Below are positions 23,801-35,800 of a DNA stretch of 64,000 nucleotides, in pieces (positions within the stretch are counted from its first letter, which is position 1; every line of letters begins with the position of its first letter). The position numbers were made by a program, and so were the translations under genes. The notes beneath the pieces were generated by a model that saw nothing but the letters and a program-made list of their open reading frames with translations, did no database searches and had not been told where the DNA came from. Location of the stretch: positions 186,001 to 250,000 of the forward strand of contig NW_025954983.1 in assembly GCF_022376445.1 (NCBI RefSeq), written 5' to 3'. This DNA comes from Fomitopsis serialis. Its lineage: Eukaryota > Basidiomycota > Agaricomycetes > Polyporales > Fomitopsidaceae.

Positions 23801-25305
23801 ATGCCCGAAGACGATTTTGACATTTACGGGGAGGATGAAGGGTTCAACTCCACTAAGCCTGTAGAGGTGAGCATGCGCCATGTATTTGGATCCATCTGCT
23901 AAGGGGTCCGCGAGCACCAGGGTCTTGAGGAGGAGCAAGCTGCACCCGACACGAACGAGATCCAAGGTGAACATCGCTCCAGCTCCCCCGTCACAGGAGA
24001 GAAGAGGCAGCGTGAAGACGACGAGCCTGAGTCTGACGACCGCATGAACGGTGGGCACTCGTCGCCACCCAAGGAGCTCGAGATCCAGTCAACCGCTGAT
24101 GCTCGGAGCCCCGGAGCGTCTAACGGTTTTTCTGGAGGGACAACGCCTGGTGTTCCGTCGGTCAGCGGCGGTGCCGCTGGACAGGGTGCCTTTGACGCGT
24201 TATATATCGGTGATTTGCAATGGGTCTGTTGGTTCATACACTTAGGTTCACACATTCATGTCATTCTGAGACGTTCCCATGCAATCTGTTTGCCTTTACA
24301 GTGGACGACTGATGAGGACGTGCGGCAAGTAGCGCTCAACACTGGCGTGACACTGGACCATAAGGACATCACCTTCTCCGAGCACAAGGTAAATGGTAAA
24401 AGCAAAGGGTAAGCGTGAATATATGCGTTCCTATGCTGAGTGAATATTCATTCACGTTGACAGAATTGCCTACGTGGAGTGTCATAGCTTCGAGAGTGCA
24501 TCAGCCCTGAAGAATTGGTTCGACAACAAGTAAGATCTGAGCCTTTGTAGTCGTTGCCAGCTCACTGAGAGTTTTCGCAGTGACTTCCAGAATCGCCGAG
24601 CCACGGCAAATTACACGAGCACATCACAAGGGAATCCCTTCCGGACCCTGCCCAAAGGTCGGTGTGCAGCACCCAGGCCGTAGTATATCGCTCATCACTC
24701 TACACAGAGCCCCCACCGCGCGAGATGCGCCACGGCGGTCAGATGCAGAGCGGAGTGGGGTCCAACCCTGGCCGCGGCGGCGGCAACTTCCGCGGAGGAG
24801 GTATGCAGAACAACAACATGGGCGCGAACATGGGTATGAACATGCGCGGCGGCATGATGGGCAACGGCGGCATGATGCGCGGCGGCATGCCTAACATGAT
24901 GGGCATGGCATGGGTGGTATGGGTGGTATGGGCGGTATGGGTATGGGTATGGGCGGCATCGGAGGCGGAGGCATGGGCATGGGCGGTATGGGCGGCGGAC
25001 GCAGCGGGATGATCCCTCAGGGCCCGCGCGGCAACATGATGGGCCGCGGCGGGGGCATGATGGGTGGCGGAATGGGTACGGTGTTCTAGGACGATGTCCG
25101 TTTCCTGTACTTGTGACGTGGTGACTGATCCGTGTTGTATGACCGTGTAGGAATGGGCATGATGCCAATGGGCGGCAGAGGCGGCGGGTTTGGGAACGTC
25201 CAGGGACACTTCAACCCCGCGTTCATGCAGGGCGGCGCTGGTGGGGGTGGTCCGTTTGGGCCGGAGGGACCGAGGAAGAGGTTCAAGATGGAGGACGGTG
25301 CATAA
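23801..25305 (+). CDS. CPSF6-like RRM protein (cleavage factor I large subunit)
   Basis: It starts [15 protein letters not shown], an acidic N-terminus typical of CPSF6/CFIm68-like proteins. An RRM follows: [23 protein letters not shown], then [20 protein letters not shown]. The C-terminal third is a glycine-, methionine- and arginine-rich low-complexity stretch (24730-25080), then [12 protein letters not shown] and TAA at 25303-25305. The predicted role is in pre-mRNA 3' end cleavage and polyadenylation in the nucleus. A one-base loss at about 24907 in the GGGCATGGCATGG stretch switches the frame from Gly/Met repeats to an implausible Trp/Val run. Restoring one G recovers the Gly/Met pattern through to the end. 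The gene is convergent with the SPT2 gene; stops are 376 nt apart. Confidence 0.8.
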
Positions 25306-25681
25306 ATGCACTGCAGCACGGTTCACGTCAATCAAGGACACGTAGAACCTCGGACAACATACTTCTCCATTCACGCCTTCCTCACCCATCCGCTCGTCTT
25401 AGCTTTCGTGAAGCAATGTTCAGATACTGTAGTCCGCATAATGTAACCCACTCGCAGCTCAATCACACATGTGGTGGATCTTCCTGACTGTATTGTTGTC
25501 CATCAGGAAGCGGATACATGTGTGATGTACTAAGGTGTGTTCGGTGCGAATGCGGAATAAGATAGATGGCGATGGTACAGTGTGGCGACAATATATGAGG
25601 AGACATACAGAGAACCAAGGCATGAAGGCAAGAACAAGAGTCGCGGCAAGTCCGATGTATATGAACCAACACATGCTAGTA
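25306..25681. other. Convergent 3' region of CPSF6-like and SPT2 genes
   Basis: The region between the two convergent stop codons should hold both 3' UTRs. It contains the inverted repeat annotated separately at 25462-25526. Confidence 0.5.
25462..25526. repeat. Inverted repeat (hairpin) between convergent genes
   Basis: ATCACACATGT at 25462-25472 is exactly complementary to ACATGTGTGAT at 25516-25526. Inside it CTTCCTGA pairs with TCAGGAAG, leaving a loop of about 15 nt. The fold forms on either strand, so it lies in the 3' UTR or read-through of both neighbouring transcripts. Confidence 0.6.
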
Positions 25682-27136
25682 TCAACCCCTGCGGTCCTTC
25701 TCCTTCCGCTTGCGCCGTTCTCTTCTTCGTGACGCCTTTCCTGTTCCTTCTCGAGCTCGTCCTCTTTCCGAGCAATGCGTGCACTGCAAAAGCAATATCA
25801 GCAACGGCATTATGAGATGCGTCAACCAGCAGACGTCGCTCTGCAGCAGAAGTAGGATCGTGGCTGACCTTCGCTTCTCCTCCCTCTCGAGGTCGCTTGC
25901 GCCCGCCTCCATGTCCTCGTCGTCGCTCATCACATCTGCAACGACATAGCGAGAGCGGTCCTTGCCAAAGAGGCTCCAGATCTGGAGCTGATGTCGTTCT
26001 GGGAGGACCCGGCGCGCTTCTTTGGCGGCGGCGGCGACGTGCTTCGTGAAGAGGCCATCGAAGGAGAGCGGGGCCGCTTCTTGGGAATAGGCTTGCTACT
26101 GGCTGAGGATGCGAGCTTGATGACGTGGCCGCGGTCGCCTTGCCAGCGGGCACAGGTGTCCTAGAACCGGAGGAGGATACCGACTTGGTGGGAAGCGGCT
26201 TGACTGCGGCCGGTCGTTGAGACGAGGAGACTTTGGAGTAGGAGCGGGGCGAGGTTGCTGGGAACTTTGGAGGCGGGAGAGGCAGACCCGCTCTGCGTCC
26301 TCTGCAGGCCTGTCTTCTGGCCGATGCCTGCGGGGGTGTTCGCTCGCGACGTCGACGCGGACTCCACCTGCGAGACGGCCTTCGTCTCCTTGGCCTTCCC
26401 AAACCAGTCCTTGAACTCCTTCGCCTCGTCGCCCTGCAGGGTCTTCGCCTTCGCCTTCGCCCGGTCCTGCAGGATCTCGTCAATCGTCCGCGTATCCCGT
26501 TTGTTCACGTTGAGCTTGATGAGCGTGGCCGGCGCCTGCGCGAGGCGCTGCCGCACGGACATCGTGCTCTTCCCGTCCGCAGACAGCGCGCCCGTGTTCG
26601 TCGTCGTGATGTCCATCGCGCCGCCGGGGAGCCGCCTGCCCGCCTTCGCGTACCCGCCGGCCGAGTTCGCGCGGCGCGCGCTGCCCAGGCCATGGCGCAT
26701 CTCGAGCTCCATCCGCCGCTTGCGCTTCTCCTCGCGCGTCAGCGCACTCGCGCCGCCTCGTCGTCGCCCGGGTCCTCCGAGCCCTTGCGCCCCGCCGCGC
26801 GCGAGACGGGGTACCCGTTGCCGTCCGTCCGCGCCGCGCGCTTCGGGCCGTGCATCAGGCGGGCGCGCTCCTCCTCCTCGCGCCGCTGCAGCTCGCGCTC
26901 CCGCGCCTCGCGCTCGCGCTCGACCCGGGCCTGTCGCTCCTGCTCCCTTTTCTCCTCCTCGAGGCGTTTGAGCCGGAGCTTCGCCTCCATCTCGCGCTCC
27001 TTGCGCTCCTTCTCCTCCGCTCCTTGCGCTTCTGCGCGTCCCGCCGCTGCTTCTCCACCAGCGCATTCTGCACGGCTGCCTCGGACTGGCGGGTCTGGGT
27101 GGCGCTGAGCGCCATGAGCGCAGCGAAGGAGGACAT
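25682..27136 (-). CDS. SPT2: SPT2 chromatin protein
   Basis: SPT2 family proteins bind DNA and H3-H4 histones during transcription. The start at 27136 gives MSSFAALMALSATQ, a highly charged coiled-coil-like Arg/Glu/Lys region, ALTREEKRKRRMELEMRHG, and a disordered Ser/Pro-rich middle. The diagnostic C-terminal SPT2 domain reads IWSLFGKDRSRYVVADVMSD, then DEDMEA, LEREEKR, ARIARKEDELEKEQERRHEE. These parts lie in different frames. One-base losses are inferred near 27018, 26752, 25985 and 25718, plus one shift of opposite sense near 26266-26285. Conservation of the terminal domain on both sides of the breaks argues for sequence error, not decay. One intron interrupts the domain after LEREEKR. 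The stop is at 25682-25684. Confidence 0.8.
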
Positions 27137-27512
27137 TCTGTGGTCGTGAGGTCGTCAGAGAGCACTGTAGGTTAGATGGAGACAGCCCAGGTGTATAAAT
27201 GAAGTAGGTGGGCAGGGCAAGGGCGGTGAAGGTGGTCGTTTGTGGTAAGTTGCAGTGCCGCTCGAAGGCTGGCTCAGCGCACATACATATACAGCAATCG
27301 CGTGCCCGAGGTGGTTGGGCGCTTATTCAAGTTCACACAATAAAATGGGTGGCTGGACAAAGCGGTCCTCCTGAGTTCTGTAGTCGTATTTCCTTCTATG
27401 TAGTGCAGTCATGACATGGTGGTTCGAGAGGTATCGCGCGGAGACACTACGGTATATATGCAGCGAACATGGTGAAAACCAGGTGCGAAGAGTGCCGGGC
27501 CAAGCCGACGGA

Positions 27513-29336
27513 TCATGAGCTCGACTTCTCGTCCTTCCAAACCTGTGCAGGCAGCAGCATGGCCCCACCCAAAGCTACGATGGCGAGGAAGGCGAGGAAG
27601 AGATAGATGAACATCCCCCGAGGAGGTGATGCGACTCATCGATGGACAGGGAGAAAAGCGAGTTCGCCATAGCGGGGCCAATGGCGCGCATGACCGATAC
27701 GCTCATCTGCGAGAGGCCGTTCACGGAGCCTAGTGAAGCCTTGTTGGGCGAAGAGGCGGTGATGAAGATGAAGACGCTTCCTGTACGACCGATCAGTACA
27801 CGCTGCGCGGGTGCAAGACGGATGAACGGACCATAACAGAAATTCGTGGCTACTGAGATGAAGCACTGCAGCGCCAGGAGCGCCCATAGGGCAGTGCTGT
27901 AGCCCTGCTCGCGCACGACGAAGTTCGTGACGGGCATCAACGCGAACACAGGGAGAGCTGCGGCCATCCCAAAGACATAGATCTTCTTCGGACCGAAATA
28001 GCCCACCGCCTTCGAGAACGTGAGGATCTGCATGGTGCCATTCGTGATCCCATACACCGATAGGAGTGCGCCGATGGCCTGCGGCGACAGTCCGAGGCCG
28101 CCCAGTGCGATCGGCGTAGACATCCACACCGGGAGAACTGTGCGGTAGCTGATGTCAGCTATCGCAAGGAGAGCATAATTCCCGGCGGAGATCATGACGC
28201 GTGAGGTTAATAGTGCTCGAAGCGGTAGTGGTTCTGAACTGGACGTCTTGCCGGGCGCGATGGGTACGACTGGCCGAGGTCCGTCGGCACCTGCGACGTT
28301 TTGGAGAGTGAGATTCGCCTTGCTCTTACGGAGGGTGAAGATGCGGCGGAGAGAGATAGGTGATTTGACGGTCTGCGGATTGCCTGGATTAGGTGGGGAA
28401 TGACGCATGATCGTGATCTACGCACCTCCTTCAAGAAGATCATTGTGACGAAAAAGGCCAGAACCGAGAATGTCGCAGGTACAGCACAAGCAAGGAAATA
28501 AGGATACCTTGCCATAAATTCGTTATGCCCAAACAAGATGGGGAATCGTTCATGTGGTCGTGATAATAAGCCACCGATCATAGGCCTGGTGTAGAATTCA
28601 TCATGTGTCAGGAGATTGTTGCAGGCCACGTATAGATGGAGGACTCACCCTAGAGTGCCGCCAGTCATCCATGCAAGGGGCAAGTAGGCGTACGCCTCCG
28701 CGATATTCGTGGAGTCGGTTATTTCAGCCATCATACTTTTCAGCACGCCGATATTGCCGTTCAGAGCTCCATTGAGACTCCGGCTGTGATAGCGGACTGA
28801 GTACGAGCCGCACAGCTACGGGAACGTGGGGCTCACCTCACGACCAGACCCCAGAAGGTACGCGACATACCGAAGCTGTACATGGATAATGACAGTCCAA
28901 GGAGGCCAATCATGATGACGGGCTTGCGCCCGACGCGGTCAGACAAGCGGCTCCAATGTAGGACGGTCAAGGCCTGAGTGGCGAAGAAGAGGGAATGCTG
29001 AACATTGCGACGTTAGACCGCGTATTCATGCGCCGTGGGTAGAACTGCGTACCATGAGGCCAACATAGTAGCCAACTTTTGCCTCATCGCCGCCGGTGAT
29101 GCCAATGTTGCGGATAAGCTACCAAACGCTGCCAGTGAGTCCATGCAAGCTTGCGGCTCTGAAGATGAGAATATACTGACGTCCGGGGCGAAGGGGGAGA
29201 TGACTTGACTCGTGAGTGGCTCCGCTAATTGGAGGACGAGCAAGATGGAGAGTTGTGCCCAGGGGATGGGCGTTTTCGTCGGCTTCGCCTTGCGCAGAAG
29301 CGGTGTCTCCTCGTCACTGCGTTCGACGACGGTCAT
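27513..29336 (-). CDS. MFS transporter, DHA1-like
   Basis: Starts MTVVERSDEETPLLRK at 29336, a cytosolic acidic N-terminus common in fungal MFS proteins of the zinc-induced-facilitator/DHA1 type. Membrane segments follow (LSILLVLQLAEPLTSQVISP). The MFS signature between helices 2 and 3 reads LSDRVGRKPVIMIGLLGLSL, then YLPLAWMTGGTLGPMIGG, YPYFLACAVPATFSVLAFF, ISAGNYALLAIADIS, YFGPKKIYVFGMAAALPVFA and SQMSVSVMRAIGPAMANSLF. At the 3' end the C-run 27615-27619 is one base short. Restoring it changes a premature stop into a final helix (MFIYLFLAFLAIVALGGAML) and VWKDEKSSS with a stop at 27513-27515. The substrate cannot be read from sequence. Twelve helices are expected; about six introns are present. 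Confidence 0.8.
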
Positions 29337-30190
29337 GGTGGCGAGAACGTGAAGTCGTGAAGAAAGTAGTGGTACAAAACTGAGGCCTCAGACGGACTGG
29401 AGGACGACCGTTGGATGCGCGGGTGAAAGAACGCGACAGAAAGTCGCGGGCGCATTGGAAGGGCCTTATAAGGAGGACTGTCGGACGTCTGGAGGTTGGG
29501 AAGCGGTCCGAGGGTCTGCGCGAGTCAGCGATCCCTTATCCTTACATAAGCGCTTACGTTCCCGCCCACCATGACACCATCCACATCGATTCCTCCGTCG
29601 TGTCGCAGCTGCCTCTTCGCTTGCATCTTGGGCCTGGCTTCTGCGCGACGAATGCGAACGGGAGCCCGCATGACGAGGAAGGGTCGAGGTGGGAGAAGAG
29701 AAGGGGAGACGGGTGGGCGACTGTCGTGGTTTGCGTTCAGTAGCCTGTCGTCGTGGCGTCACAGCCAGACCCTGACGTCTACAGGTCTCGAATCCCCCGC
29801 CCCTTGTACCTCGACAGCCTCGTTCCTTGCAAATGCTTGCTTACCGACGTAGGGACGCGCAGAACGACCGGGCGATGGCACAAACCGGTACAACACAATT
29901 TCTGGTGCGCGCTCGCATACCACAAGTTAACACCTGACACGGAGGCCACCCATCAGCAAGTCCGCTGAGGCCGTGCCCTGAGACGAGAAACAATGTAAGT
30001 TAGGTAAGTACCCCGTTTTTCCTTTCCTTTCGTTCCAAGTCCTTCTGACAGAATCGGCCTGTCTACCAAAGTTTCGCTCAGAAGGGTGTGCACCCGCGTC
30101 GCTGGGCGATCCGAACTCGCGTATGGCGTACTTACTTGCATCTCGGTCGCGAGGCGTACTGCTCTCCTGTTGTAGGTGCCGTTGCACCGT
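29337..30190. other. Intergenic region upstream of MFS gene
   Basis: The palindrome CCTTATAAGG at 29464-29473, about 130 nt upstream of the MFS start, could serve as its TATA element. No gene is recognised; the short open frames here have no conserved motif. Confidence 0.4.
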
Positions 30191-30425
30191 TCATTGATGT
30201 TTTGTTCCATCTTTATGACGTCTAGCATCCCGAAGATTGAACCAGTACTTGTTGTTGTCCGCATCCTCGAAAGGTCCAACGACCTCGATGAATCCCGACA
30301 CCGGGAGTCCATTATGACGGAACCATACATTCTCAGTTTGATTTCACGTAGGAGCAAAGTGAGACAAACATCTTGATTCTAAGCCGGCTTGCTGATGTCC
30401 ACGGAGATGACTGAACGGCTGGCAT
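30191..30425 (-). CDS. Small hypothetical protein
   Basis: Not recognised. A TATA-like sequence (30472-30479) lies about 50 nt upstream of an ATG at 30425. After an intron of about 69 nt the minus strand reads NVWFRHNGLPVSGFIEVVGP, then FEDADNNKYWFN, a composition that looks truly coding. The intron phase does not fit by one base. A second plausible coding stretch (DVIKMEQNINERCNGTYN) continues in another frame to about 30140, so the protein may be longer. I cannot assign a function. Confidence 0.3.
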
Positions 30426-30471
30426 GATGAAGTGATACTGTACGCGTCGCGCGAAGAGCAAACTGACTATC

Positions 30472-30479
30472 ATTATATA
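30472..30479 (-). promoter_or_regulatory. TATA-like box
   Basis: CTATATAAT on the minus strand lies about 50 nt upstream of the ATG at 30425 of the small hypothetical gene. Confidence 0.3.
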
Positions 30480-30539
30480 GACAACTTCACGCACAGTCGC
30501 CATTTGCCGACCGCATCTTCGTTTCCCTTTTGTGCCCAT

Positions 30540-31372
30540 CGCGCCTCAGCGCGACGCCAATTCGACTGTGGATTAGCGTTGTGTTGAGGCCGAGGATGCG
30601 GTGAAAGCAAAAACGCCTCGTCTCAGCGTGGTCTCAAGTTGGCTTTGGGTTCGCGCGAAGTGCGGAGATTCAAACTACCTTGATGCACGCGTGAACCGTG
30701 GCTGCCCGCAATCCAAACTCTGGCCATGTACTTATCGAACAGGACGCCGCACCATGTTTCTCCGCCTCCTCAAGCAGAGCGGACGTTGCTGGGGTGCACC
30801 CGCCGTAGAGCTCGATAGGTCCCTGTGGGCGCCGGCCAGCTAGGGGCTCCCGTATTCAGGGGGTTGTGGGTCCACGCGTCTGCAAGCCACAAATGTGCGT
30901 GTGTGCATTTTTCTGTGTTGTACTCAAATTTCACTCACCGCTTTCCCCCCATTTGGACTTCCCATTGTCCTCGACGTGGACCTCGCTTCGCGACCACCGT
31001 TTTGCCTTTTTTGTGCAAGCCTCGCATCGATGCCTCCGTGCCATCAGTGACCGCCCTTCTCTAGGTCAGAGGCAAGACGAATCACAGATTGCGTCCACGG
31101 CGTCACGAGGCTTGCATGCGTCCCACGGCCCTTACAAGGAAGACAAGCACAGCCTCGCGATGCCTTCCGCCTTGTCTGATTGCACCGTCCATGTTCGCGG
31201 ACTCACAGCAGCTCGCAAGCGACGGCTAGCGCGGCTAGACATGGCTTCTACGGGCATTGCCACAGGCTGCCACACCTTTCAGTTGCCAGGAATGGATGTG
31301 TGGTACGTGCCCTCATTGGCCTGGCTGACTCGTTGGCCGTGGCACAGACGCGCACAAGGCCGCTCCGCCACA
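30540..31372. other. Intergenic region, nothing supported
   Basis: Long frames exist by chance in this GC-balanced segment, but they show no conserved motif. I see only the promoter of the gene at 31467 near its right end. Confidence 0.4.
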
Positions 31373-31380
31373 TATAAATA
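31373..31380 (+). promoter_or_regulatory. TATA box
   Basis: TATAAATA lies 87-94 nt upstream of the ATG at 31467, a typical fungal spacing. Confidence 0.5.
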
Positions 31381-31466
31381 CCGTGGCCCTCTGTACAGGA
31401 TAGACATCAGCCTCAACGCCGCACACAAGCACAGTCTTCCCCCGTCGCTCCTCATAACAAGTAACT

Positions 31467-32677
31467 ATGCGAAAAGACCTAGGTCCCCTCGGGACGCTGT
31501 TCGATACGGAGCCTCGCGAAACGCTCGGCGCACCAGACATGCCTTCAGCGCCTCAATTATCGCACGCCAAAGCATACGCCTTCCGGCTGCCATCAGCTAA
31601 GCCGCCACCATTCGACGCCGCAAACAAAGGTCGATCGCGCCGGGCATCGTCCGCCGACTACGGTTGTGCGTTCCTACAGCCGAATGACAACGTAACGAGC
31701 AAGCAGCCACCCACTGGCTCGCGCCACAGCGGGACGCCGCCACCAATGCGGCGCATGGTATATTCAGTCCCGAATGACAACTTTGTAGCCACATACAAGT
31801 CGTCTCGCGAAGCATCAAAAGGAAGCCCCGATCGATCCCAGCACAATGCAAGGGCAAGAGAGGCAACTTCTAGTACGCGAGACCTCGGACACCAGCACTC
31901 GGACGCTTCTCTCTCTGCAAGCGTCGAAGAACCGAGGCATGTCTTGTATGAAACAACGGGGAGCGGTACTCATGCTGAGCCGACATCGGCCAAGAACACG
32001 GTTGAAGGGCATCGAAGCACCTCGTCAACGGGGGACAGCACGCAACAAGTCCAATGGTCACTCGCAGTGCAACGCGTGCCCGCCAATGCCAACATCTGGA
32101 GCTCCGCGGGCCTGCTCCTCCCGCCACCGGGCATCGGGCGCAGAAGTGCAAGCGCAGGCAGTCAAGACAGGCCCCAGGAACAGCGCCCGTCCGTCGCCCG
32201 CCCCTTCGACGACGAAGACAAGGAGAACCTGCAAGCGGCCGAGTCTGCCGAATGGAACAAACTGTCCAGAGAGATCTCTGCGGCCACCGCTCTGCCCGTT
32301 CGACGGAGGCTGGAGCCCGGCGAGTGGAATGCGCCTCCGGTGCCGTCGCCCCTCACCTTCGGCGACGGACTCCCAGACACGACGAGGCTGCCTAGGCCGT
32401 CCTACTGCACGCCGCGCGACTATAGGGGGATGGAATGGCCCTCCTATGTGACAGTGGCCTTCAAGTCGCGTTGCAGGTGAGTGCATGTTCATATACCGTT
32501 GGAAGCGATCTCTAACCGGTTGTTGGTAACAGGATGCACTGGCGGTGCATGCCTTGCCGGGAGTGCCGAGTTGAATCGGATCCGCAGTGGCAGTTGTATG
32601 GCCTTTGGAAATCTCGCGGTGCTGCGGGGCGGGCCCAGGAGGATGGGAAGGGGTGGGCATTTCCTGGATTGCAGTGA
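31467..32677 (+). CDS. Disordered hypothetical protein with KEN box
   Basis: Not recognised. A single large exon from 31467 encodes about 338 residues rich in Ser, Pro, Arg and Gln, with no membrane segment or enzyme motif. Around residue 250 it has FDDEDKENLQ, which contains a KEN box, the known degron for the anaphase-promoting complex, so a cell-cycle-regulated level is possible but only inferred. The end is ambiguous. Unspliced, it stops at 32480. If the GTGAGT...ACAG intron (about 32479-32543) is removed, it continues with Cys/Trp-rich MHWRCMPCRECRVESD to a TGA at 32675-32677. A TATA box precedes it. Confidence 0.5.
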
Positions 32678-32889
32678 AGATATTCGGCACGAGACCCTCC
32701 AGTGTATGTGATCGCGGACTCTGAGAACACTTCACAAGCAAAGCTATGTAGTCATATGTACCATCTTCGTTGTATGCTGTATGTCGCGTAATACCTGTAG
32801 GACATCATGAATATACTGTATCATTGCTTGGATCCCACTGCAATCATCGCGCTCAAACAATTACATCATAATACACTGATTGAAACCAC

Positions 32890-35800
32890 TCAGAACAGAT
32901 TGTAGGCCCTTGCCAGAGGCAAGCGCTCCGCGGGCTCGATGTCCATCAGAACATCATCCGCCCGCACCTCATAGCTCTCCGGATCGACCTTCATTTTTGG
33001 GGTGGCAAAGTTCCACTTCATGTCCTTTTTCGTGACGTTCCTACAATTGCTCACGGGCTCGCAGCGCTTGCTCAGCCCGTAGCGCTTCTGGATCTCCAGC
33101 TCGACCGAGATGCTAGACACGAAGGCCACCGAGTTCAGTGCAGCTGACATGGCGTGGGACCCCCACATCGGCCGGCCCATGACAGGCTGGACCGTCGGGA
33201 TGGACGCGTTTGCGTCACCCATCTATGACACCTCCGTGAGCGTTCCATGTCCAGTATAGAGCGCCCGATGCGCACCTGTGCCCATGCAATGACTCCAGAC
33301 TTCAGCACCATCTCGGGTTTGGCGCCGAAGTTCTCTGGCTTCCAGAGTACGAGGTCGGCGAGCGTGCCCGGGGTAATCGAACCCACGAGGTGGCTCATCC
33401 CATGCGTGATCGCGCTGCGCTCTGCAGCGTCAGAAGAGAGCTAGACCACCCGGGACGAAGTGGCTCACGGGTTGATGGTGTATTTGGAGATGTAGCGCTT
33501 GACGCGGGAGTTGTCCCGGCCGGCGATGTCGCCCTCGAGGGTCAGCGGGCCACGGAGGTCCCGCATCTTGCTCGCGGTGCGCCAGGTGCGGCTGATGACC
33601 TCACCGACGCGGCCCATCGCCTGCGAGTCGGAACTGATCATGCTGATCGCGCCGATGTCGTGCAGGACGTCCTCGGCGGCTACGGTCTCCGCGCGAATAC
33701 GCGATTCGGCGAATGCGAGATCTTCCGGGATAGACTTGTCCAGATGATGGCAGACCATGAGCATCTGTCGGATGTCCGTGATGTGTATGCTCAAAAATTT
33801 CTCGATATATGACTCACGTCAAGGTGTTCATCGAGCGTATTGTTGGTGTACGGCCGCGTGGGGTTCGTAGATGAAGGAAGAACATTCTCATGCTCGCACA
33901 CAACGATGATATCCGGCGCATGTCCGCCACCTGTCAGAACGTCAAGGAATTGCGGCTTTGAAATGGGGGCACAGTATACCTGCTCCTTCCGTGTGGTACG
34001 TGTGGATTGTTCGTCCACCAAATGCCTCGATGGTACCTAGTCAGATGGTTTAGAATGAATCACCCGGAAGCAGTAAAGGATTCACTTTCGACAAATCCAC
34101 TCTCATTCAGTGTATCAGTATGGATGTTCACCTCAACGTTTCGTCTTAGCATATGCAAATTCCTGTCTGAGATCAAGACGTACCTGAACATCATACTTGT
34201 CTCCGACATCCAGAGCCTTCACGATGACAGACGGAGTCGAGCCCCAATCCTCATGCAGCTTCAATCCGGCCGCGCCAGCTTTCACAATTTCCTCCAGTGC
34301 GGTCTCACCGGAGTCATTTCCCTTACCGGTGAACGCAAAGTTCATCGGCAGCGTGTCCGTCGCAGCCAGCATGTGCCGCATATAGAACGGACTCGGCGTG
34401 CACGTCGTCGCGTTCGTGCTCGCGCTAGGCCCGGTTCCTCCGCCGATCATCGTCGTCACGCCCGATGCGAGCGACTCCGTAACCTGCTGCGGGCAGATGT
34501 AGTGCACATGTGCGTCGATCGCGCCCGCGGTGACGATGAGCTTCTCCCCGGCGATGACTTCCGTGGAGGAGCCGACGATGAGGCTCGGGTGTACGCCTGC
34601 CATGACGTCTGGGTTGCCCGCTTTGCCTATGCCGACGATACGGCCGCCCTTGACCCCAATGTCTGCCTGTGCATGGAAGAAAATGAGCATATATGCGCTC
34701 ATCCCCGCACGGAAACGCTGGCCTTGTAGATCCCGGTCCAGTCGACGATCAACGCGCTGGTGATGACAAGGTCGAGGGAATCTGCCTCAGACCGATTGGT
34801 GGCTTGGCCCATGCCCTCTCTGATCGTCTTGCCTACAAAGGAAACACGTAAATCACCCGGCTACGGCACTGCGGACGTTGCCTTACCTCCACCGAACTTG
34901 ACCTCATCCCCGTAGACAGTCTGACCAGGTCTATGTAAGAGACGTCAAGTGCCGAGGGACGCATGGGCGTACCTCGTCGCGCTCGACCTCAATCCACAGC
35001 TCAGTGTCGCCCAACCTCACTCGGTCGCCGACAGTAGGTCCGAACATGGCGACATACGACTCCCTGCTGACAGTCGTGTCCACGGTGATCTCAAGCGTAC
35101 CAGGCTGGGGTGTATGTCCGAAGCCCCTCTGTACCAAAGCTGATACGATCTCATCGGTCCTTGCAGGATCGAACACGCCCGTCGCGAGGCGATTCCCGCC
35201 TGTGATGAGCTTCTTGCCCGCAATGGCGCAGAGGGTGACATGTTTGCTGTCACCAGGCTCGAAGCGCACGGCTGTGCCTGCAGGTATGTCAAGCCGTTTG
35301 CCGTATGCCTTCGCCCTGTCAAAGACGAGGGCCTTGTTGGTCTCAATGAAGTGGTAGTGGGAGCCGACCTGTTGATCGTAAGTGGTACCTCAGAACGTGT
35401 GATACGGAGGCGGTGGGTCTGAATGTTCTGACCTGGATCGGGCGGTCTCCATCGTTTGTGACACGGAGCTTGACGCGCTCGCGTCCGCGGTTGATAACGA
35501 TTGGTTCTCTTTTGACGATGACTGCTCCAGGAGCCTTGGCTCGAGAATACTCGTCCGGGTCGATCACCGGGAAGGCATGGTCCGGAGGGGCAGGCAGGAA
35601 TGAGCCGTACAACGCATGTGAGAGCTCGACAGTATCGTTGCAAATGGGGTCGTGCACGGTAACTAGGAAGACGCTTGTCGAGGTTGAGGATCAGACGAAG
35701 TGGTCTGTGAGTGGCGGAGTGGCATGATACGTACCCGTCTGGAAACGTGCCCTCCACCTGGATCTCGTGCAAGAGGCTGGAAACACCGGGAAGGACGTGT

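Noticed and set aside
24739..25389. A His-rich minus-strand open frame opposite the RRM gene tail
   Set aside because: It is the antisense of the Gly/Met low-complexity repeat and has no independent support.
27513..29336. MFS gene as a pseudogene because of early stop
   Set aside because: One missing G in a run of G accounts for it and restores a final helix and charged C-terminus.
30866..31600. A 244-codon plus-strand open frame upstream of and overlapping the gene at 31467
   Set aside because: No conserved motif, poor composition, and the TATA box at 31373 lies inside it and points to the 31467 start.
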